From NCBI GenBank assembly GCA_040901795.1, contig JBBDYH010000148.1:7240-71239 (forward strand): a stretch of DNA of 64,000 nucleotides, read 5' to 3'. The notes under the pieces were generated by a model. That model was not told the origin of the DNA. It saw only the letters and a list, made by a program, of their open reading frames with translations, and ran no database searches. Origin of the DNA: JBBDYH01 sp040901795. GTDB taxonomy: Bacteria; Planctomycetota; Planctomycetia; Pirellulales; JALHPA01. Below, in pieces: positions 60,202 through 64,000 of the stretch; the first letter of the stretch is position 1, and each line of letters begins with the position of its first letter. Position numbers and translations under genes: made by a program.

Positions 60202-63066
60202 TCAAATATTCGCTTGGCTGGATTGCTCCATTGGTTTCAATGCCGCTTTCAGCAGCCTACCGGTCAGAGACCGCGGATTGCGCGCCACCTCTTCCGGCGT
60301 TCCCTTGGCCACTACCTCGCCCCCCGCCTCGGCGGCGCCGGGGCCGAGATCGATGAGCCAATCCGCCGCTTTCATCATTTGCAGGTTGTGCTCGACGACA
60401 ATCAGCGAATGCCCGACCGACAGCAAGGCGTCGAAACAGTCGAGCAACTGCGTCACGTCAGCGAAGTGCAAGCCGGTGGTCGGCTCGTCAAGGATGAACA
60501 GCGTCCGCGAGCGCTTGGCGGCCGACATGTAGCCGGCCAGCTTGAGCCGCTGTGCTTCGCCGCCGGAGAGCGTGTTGGCCGGCTGCCCGAGACGCAGATA
60601 ATCGAGCCCCACGTCGATCAATTGCTTGAGCCGCGTCTGCACCTTGGGGCTGCCGCGGAAGAACGTGAACGCCTCGCGAACCGTCATGTCGAGCACTTCG
60701 GCGATGTTGCGGCCTCGGTAGGTCACCTTGAGGATCTCGCGGCGGTAACGCCGGCCGTTGCATTCTGGGCATTTCATGTAGACGTCGGCCAGGAACTGCA
60801 TGTCCACGGCCAGGTAGCCATCGCCTTCGCACTTGGGACAGCGGCCGCCGCCGACGTTGAAGCTGAAGTGGCTGGCCGTGTAGTTTCGCGTGCGGGCTTC
60901 GAGCGTATCGGCAAACACTGCTCGAATCTCGTCGAAGGCCTTGATGTAGGTCACCGGGTTCGAGCGCGGCGAGCGACCGATCGGGCTTTGATCGACCAAC
61001 AGCACGTCGTCGATCTGTCCGTCGCCAAAGAGATCGCGATGAGCCAAAGGCCGGGGCGCCTCCAACCGCATCCGGCGGCGAATTGCGGGGTAGAGCGTGT
61101 CCTCGACAAGTGTGCTCTTCCCCGCACCGCTGACGCCGGTCACCAGGCACAGCATGCCTAGGGGAAACTCGACCGTGACGTTCTTCAGGTTGTGGCCACT
61201 CGCCGCGGCGAGCCGGATCCAGCCATGCTCGGCCGGGCGCCGTTCCTTGGCACTGGCAACGCCACGCCGGCCGGCCAGAAAGTCACCCGTGACGCTGCCG
61301 GGGTGCTGGCCGATATCCTCCGGTGCGCCCTGGAACACCACCTGCCCGCCGCGCTCGCCCGCCCCCGGGCCGATCTCGACGATCTGGTCGGCTGCGCGAA
61401 TCATCGCTTCCTCATGCTCGACGACCACGACTGTATTGCCCCGGTCACGGAGCCGCTTGATGGCGTGGACCAGACGATCGACGTCAGCGGGGTGCAGCCC
61501 CACGGATGGCTCATCGAGTACGTAGAGCATATTGACCAGACTCGAGCCGAGCGCTGAGGTAAGCGTCACGCGTTCCAATTCCCCGCCGCTCAGTGTCTTG
61601 AGCGGCCGGTCGAGGGCTAGATAATCGAGGCCTACGGTCTGTAAATAGCCGAGCCGAGCGGTGATCTGTTCCAAGGGCATCCGCGCGATCGTCGCTTCCG
61701 CATCGTCAAGTTGCAACTCCTCGAAAAACTGCCTGGCGTCGCGGACCTGCATCGCGCCAACTTCGGCAATGTTCTTAGCCGCGATACGAACGGCCAGCGC
61801 CTCGGGCCGCAGCCGCGCTCCCCGACAAGCCGGACACGGCCGCTGCGTTTTCCAGCGACTGGCAAACACGCGAACGTGCATTTTGTACTTGTGGCGATCG
61901 AGCCATTTGAAGAAGCCGCGCAACCCGCCGAATTGTCGCTCCGGCACGCCGTTGAAAATGACGGCCTTCTGTTCGTCCGTGAGGTCCTGATACGGCACAT
62001 CGAGCGGCACGTTGAAATCCGCGCTCAAGGCCGCAGGTTCCTTATATTCATGTTCATACGCGGGCGTCGTCCACGGCGCGATGGCCCCTTCGCGCAGCGT
62101 TTTCTTCGGGTCGGGCACCACCAGCTCCATATCGATGTCGATTTTGTTGCCGAAACCCTCGCACTCGGGGCAGGCGCCCAAGGGACTGTTGAAGCTGAAG
62201 AGCCGCGGCTCGGGCTCGATGTACTCGCTGTCGCACTGCGTGCAGCGCATCTGGTTGTCAAACCGGACGGCCAACCATTGGCGATCGTCGAGCGTGACAG
62301 ACTTTCCACGGCCGCCGAAGAAAGCCGGCTCGACGGTTTCCGCTTCGACGAATGCGGTGCAGCTTCCGCCGCCGACGGCAAACGCCGTTTCCAGCGAATC
62401 GCGGAGCCGTTGTGCCGCAGTCCCGCCCGTCAGCCGGTCTACGACGATGGAAATGTCCCGGGCGGCGATGTTCTTGACGAGGGTCTCCAGCGGCTGGTCG
62501 GCGAGGTTGACCGTCTGCGAGTCAACAATCGCGCGCACAAAGCCCCGCACTTTGAGCTCCTCGGCCAACAGCAGCGGCTCGGTGTTGGCGAACGTCGCCG
62601 GTGGCGCCGTGAGTAGAAAGCGAACGCGCTCGGGCAATTTCGCGAGTTGCTCCGCGACCGATTGCGGCGTATCGCGGCGGACTTCGACGCCGTCGTTTGC
62701 ACAAAACACACGGCCGACCTTGGCGAACAGCAGCCGCAGGTAGTCGTTTATCTCGGTAGCGGTGCCGACCGTGGAACGGCCGGAGCGGCTGGCGTGCTTG
62801 TGCGTGACTGCAATGGCCGGAGGGATGCCGGTGATCTTCTCGGCGGCCGGCTTCTCCAGCCGTTCGAGAAACTGGCGCGTGTAGGCGGAAAAGCTCTCGA
62901 TGTACCGCCGCTGCCCCTCGGCGTACAGCGTATCGAGGGCCAGGCTGGTCTTGCCACTGCCGCTCACGCCGCAAAAAACGATCAGCTTGCCGCGCGGCAG
63001 GTCGAGGTCGATGTGCTTGAGGTTATGCACCTCGACGCCGCGGAGAGAGATGACTTGATCGGGCAC
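60202..63066 (-). CDS. uvrA: Excinuclease ABC subunit A (UvrA), somewhat divergent
   Basis: A 954-residue nucleotide excision repair ATPase. The first Walker A is FCGVSGSGKTSLALDTLYAE (about residues 32-51) and the second VTGVSGAGKSTLVEDTLYPA. Signature regions are SGGELERVTLTSALGSSLVN with LYVLDEPSVGLHPADVDRL, and LSGGEAQRLKLAGYM with LFILDEPTTGLHFADVTQLL. Zinc modules are CTQC...CPEC (about 275-305) and CPKC...CPEC. The first signature (SGGEL) and CANDG in place of the usual CPxCG near residue 125 differ from canonical UvrA. It may be the main UvrA or a second paralogue; only this copy lies in the window. Confidence 0.92.
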   Translation of the reverse strand: MPDQVISLRGVEVHNLKHIDLDLPRGKLIVFCGVSGSGKTSLALDTLYAEGQRRYIESFSAYTRQFLERLEKPAAEKITGIPPAIAVTHKHASRSGRSTVGTATEINDYLRLLFAKVGRVFCANDGVEVRRDTPQSVAEQLAKLPERVRFLLTAPPATFANTEPLLLAEELKVRGFVRAIVDSQTVNLADQPLETLVKNIAARDISIVVDRLTGGTAAQRLRDSLETAFAVGGGSCTAFVEAETVEPAFFGGRGKSVTLDDRQWLAVRFDNQMRCTQCDSEYIEPEPRLFSFNSPLGACPECEGFGNKIDIDMELVVPDPKKTLREGAIAPWTTPAYEHEYKEPAALSADFNVPLDVPYQDLTDEQKAVIFNGVPERQFGGLRGFFKWLDRHKYKMHVRVFASRWKTQRPCPACRGARLRPEALAVRIAAKNIAEVGAMQVRDARQFFEELQLDDAEATIARMPLEQITARLGYLQTVGLDYLALDRPLKTLSGGELERVTLTSALGSSLVNMLYVLDEPSVGLHPADVDRLVHAIKRLRDRGNTVVVVEHEEAMIRAADQIVEIGPGAGERGGQVVFQGAPEDIGQHPGSVTGDFLAGRRGVASAKERRPAEHGWIRLAAASGHNLKNVTVEFPLGMLCLVTGVSGAGKSTLVEDTLYPAIRRRMRLEAPRPLAHRDLFGDGQIDDVLLVDQSPIGRSPRSNPVTYIKAFDEIRAVFADTLEARTRNYTASHFSFNVGGGRCPKCEGDGYLAVDMQFLADVYMKCPECNGRRYRREILKVTYRGRNIAEVLDMTVREAFTFFRGSPKVQTRLKQLIDVGLDYLRLGQPANTLSGGEAQRLKLAGYMSAAKRSRTLFILDEPTTGLHFADVTQLLDCFDALLSVGHSLIVVEHNLQMMKAADWLIDLGPGAAEAGGEVVAKGTPEEVARNPRSLTGRLLKAALKPMEQSSQANI

Positions 63067-63165
63067 GCGGGCCTCACCAGTACGGCTTTGGACCGAGGGT
63101 GGAATCTTGTATCATACAATCTGTTCAACGGTTTTGCCGCCGTTTCATTGGAGAGTCCCTCGATC

Positions 63166-63474
63166 GTGGCCAAGCAAAAACAGCCCTTCAACCCTTTCTA
63201 TGCCGCGCTAATCGTGTTCGGCGTGGCGTTTACGATCACCGCCTGCGCTTATGCGCTGATGATGGTTCGCGCGACCCAGCCGATTTCGTCCGACTCGGCG
63301 GACTCGGGCTCGCTAGCGGGAGAAACCGGTTTGATGAAGCTGCTCGACGAGCGCGGGGTGGAAATCCTGGGCGTTGAGGTGCTGTTGCTTGCCTTCGCGA
63401 CTGTGGGCGCGATCGGCTTGGATCAATATCGCAGCCACCGACAAATAGCACCTGAAGAGGTCGACAACCTATGA
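63166..63474 (+). CDS. Small hypothetical membrane protein
   Basis: The protein has 102 residues from the GTG at 63166 (GGAGAG upstream); the long frame upstream is antisense to uvrA. Two membrane helices are visible: NPFYAALIVFGVAFTITACA and ILGVEVLLLAFATVGAIGLD, separated by a serine/acid-rich loop. The C-terminus is short and charged. Family unknown. Its stop overlaps the cupin gene start by four bases (ATGA), so the two are probably translated together. Confidence 0.7.
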   Translation: MAKQKQPFNPFYAALIVFGVAFTITACAYALMMVRATQPISSDSADSGSLAGETGLMKLLDERGVEILGVEVLLLAFATVGAIGLDQYRSHRQIAPEEVDNL

Positions 63475-63854
63475 AAGTCATCAACGCCGAAAAGATTCCT
63501 TCCAAACCCGTCGAAATGGAAGGCTCGTCGAACTGTAGCGTCCGCTGGTTGGTGGGGGAGGCGGACGGCGCGCCGACGTTTGCCATGCGCCAATTTGAAG
63601 TTGCCCCGGGTGGGTACACGCCGCGCCATTTTCACGACTACGAGCACGAGGTGTTTGTGCTCGAGGGCAACGGCGTGGTCATCGAGGACTCCGTTGAGCA
63701 TCCGCTGACAGCGGGCGACGTGATCCTCGTCAAACCAAACGAGGTCCACCAATTTCGCAACACCGGTCAGCGGCCGATGAAGTTCTTGTGCTTGATTCCC
63801 AATTCGGCGGCGGGGAAGAACGTGACCGTAGCACCGGAGTGCGGGATCCAGTAG
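63471..63854 (+). CDS. Cupin domain-containing protein
   Basis: A 127-residue single-domain cupin. The two motifs are PRHFHDYEHEVFVLEGNGVV (metal ligands HFH and E) and LVKPNEVHQFRNTGQRPMKF (His). It ends FLCLIPNSAAGKNVTVAPEC. Such proteins bind a metal and may act as enzymes or sensors. It is translationally coupled to the small membrane protein upstream. Confidence 0.9.
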   Translation: MKVINAEKIPSKPVEMEGSSNCSVRWLVGEADGAPTFAMRQFEVAPGGYTPRHFHDYEHEVFVLEGNGVVIEDSVEHPLTAGDVILVKPNEVHQFRNTGQRPMKFLCLIPNSAAGKNVTVAPECGIQ

Positions 63855-64000
63855 AGAGAGACAGGGAGACAAGTTCGGCGACCACTGAATACAACGTACG
63901 GCGTACTGTGTACGAAGTACGCGGTAGGGAGTACAAAGTACCCAATACGGCTGTAAAAGGTGAATGCCAGTCTCCCAGTCTCCCAGTCTCCCAGTCTCCC
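63855..64000. repeat. Cluster of phrase-like and GAGACTGG repeats at the window end
   Basis: GAGAGAGACAGGGAGACAAG lies at 63854-63874. GTAC-rich wording such as CGTACTGTGTACGAAGTACG occupies 63888-63945. The window closes with at least four copies of CCAGTCTC, the complement of the array at 9697 and 13377. Nothing coding is visible here. Confidence 0.75.

Overview
The window looks like chromosomal DNA from a GC-rich planctomycete, probably of the Pirellulales type. The case rests on gene content: a cytochrome-c/DUF1549/DUF1553 protein with CxxCH motifs, three Gfo/Idh/MocA oxidoreductases, a formylglycine sulfatase, a BNR sialidase-like protein, an exported xylose-isomerase-like TIM-barrel protein, HAF-repeat and PEP-CTERM relics, a BlaI/M56 pair, giant secretin-N-domain proteins and many phrase-like intergenic repeats. 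No tRNA, rRNA, CRISPR array or intact large mobile element was recognised.

Layout. 1-1529: a possible tail of a WecB-like epimerase, then a UDP-GlcNAc 6-dehydrogenase. 1.6-7.4 kb: an apparently frameshifted two-repeat hypothetical protein, glmS, an ankyrin protein, then a wrecked zone with a HAF-repeat fragment, an IS630-like transposase tail and a 5'-truncated, frameshifted PEP-CTERM-type gene. 7.5-19.0 kb: an exported FAH-family protein, then a long minus-strand run of sugar or organic-acid metabolism genes (two Gfo/Idh/MocA, GYD, UlaG-like lactonase, MetE-like, SIS, SDR, a double alpha/beta hydrolase and an enolase-superfamily enzyme). 19.2-28.2 kb, mostly plus strand: DUF1553 protein, a REP-associated tyrosine transposase (RAYT) between inverted repeats, manA, a lipoprotein, a Phd/VapC toxin-antitoxin pair, a frameshifted rtcB, rsmD (minus strand) and an exported cyclophilin. 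28.3-35.3 kb: two paralogous giant secretin-N-domain proteins without a recognisable pore domain. 36.0-39.1 kb: a DHFR-like reductase, then a BlaI repressor overlapping a BlaR1-type M56 peptidase fused to a Wza-like export domain. 39.6-46 kb: exported carbohydrate-related genes. 46-64 kb: housekeeping genes (xseA, acyltransferase, dapF, tilS, rny, ymdB, uvrA) with an AsmA-like giant, an MFS transporter and small proteins.

The most interesting theme is repeats. A RAYT gene sits between near-perfect 31-bp inverted repeats, and the same ends bound two compact non-autonomous elements about 20 and 26 kb away. One of these supplies the stop codon of its neighbour, and one REP end overlaps a start codon. 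A different 54-bp palindrome lies in frame in the signal-peptide region of the sialidase-like gene. At least six more repeat families lie between genes. Four loci show frame disruptions, which may be genuine decay or assembly indels.

All calls come from reading the sequence and from memory of protein families; no database search was run.
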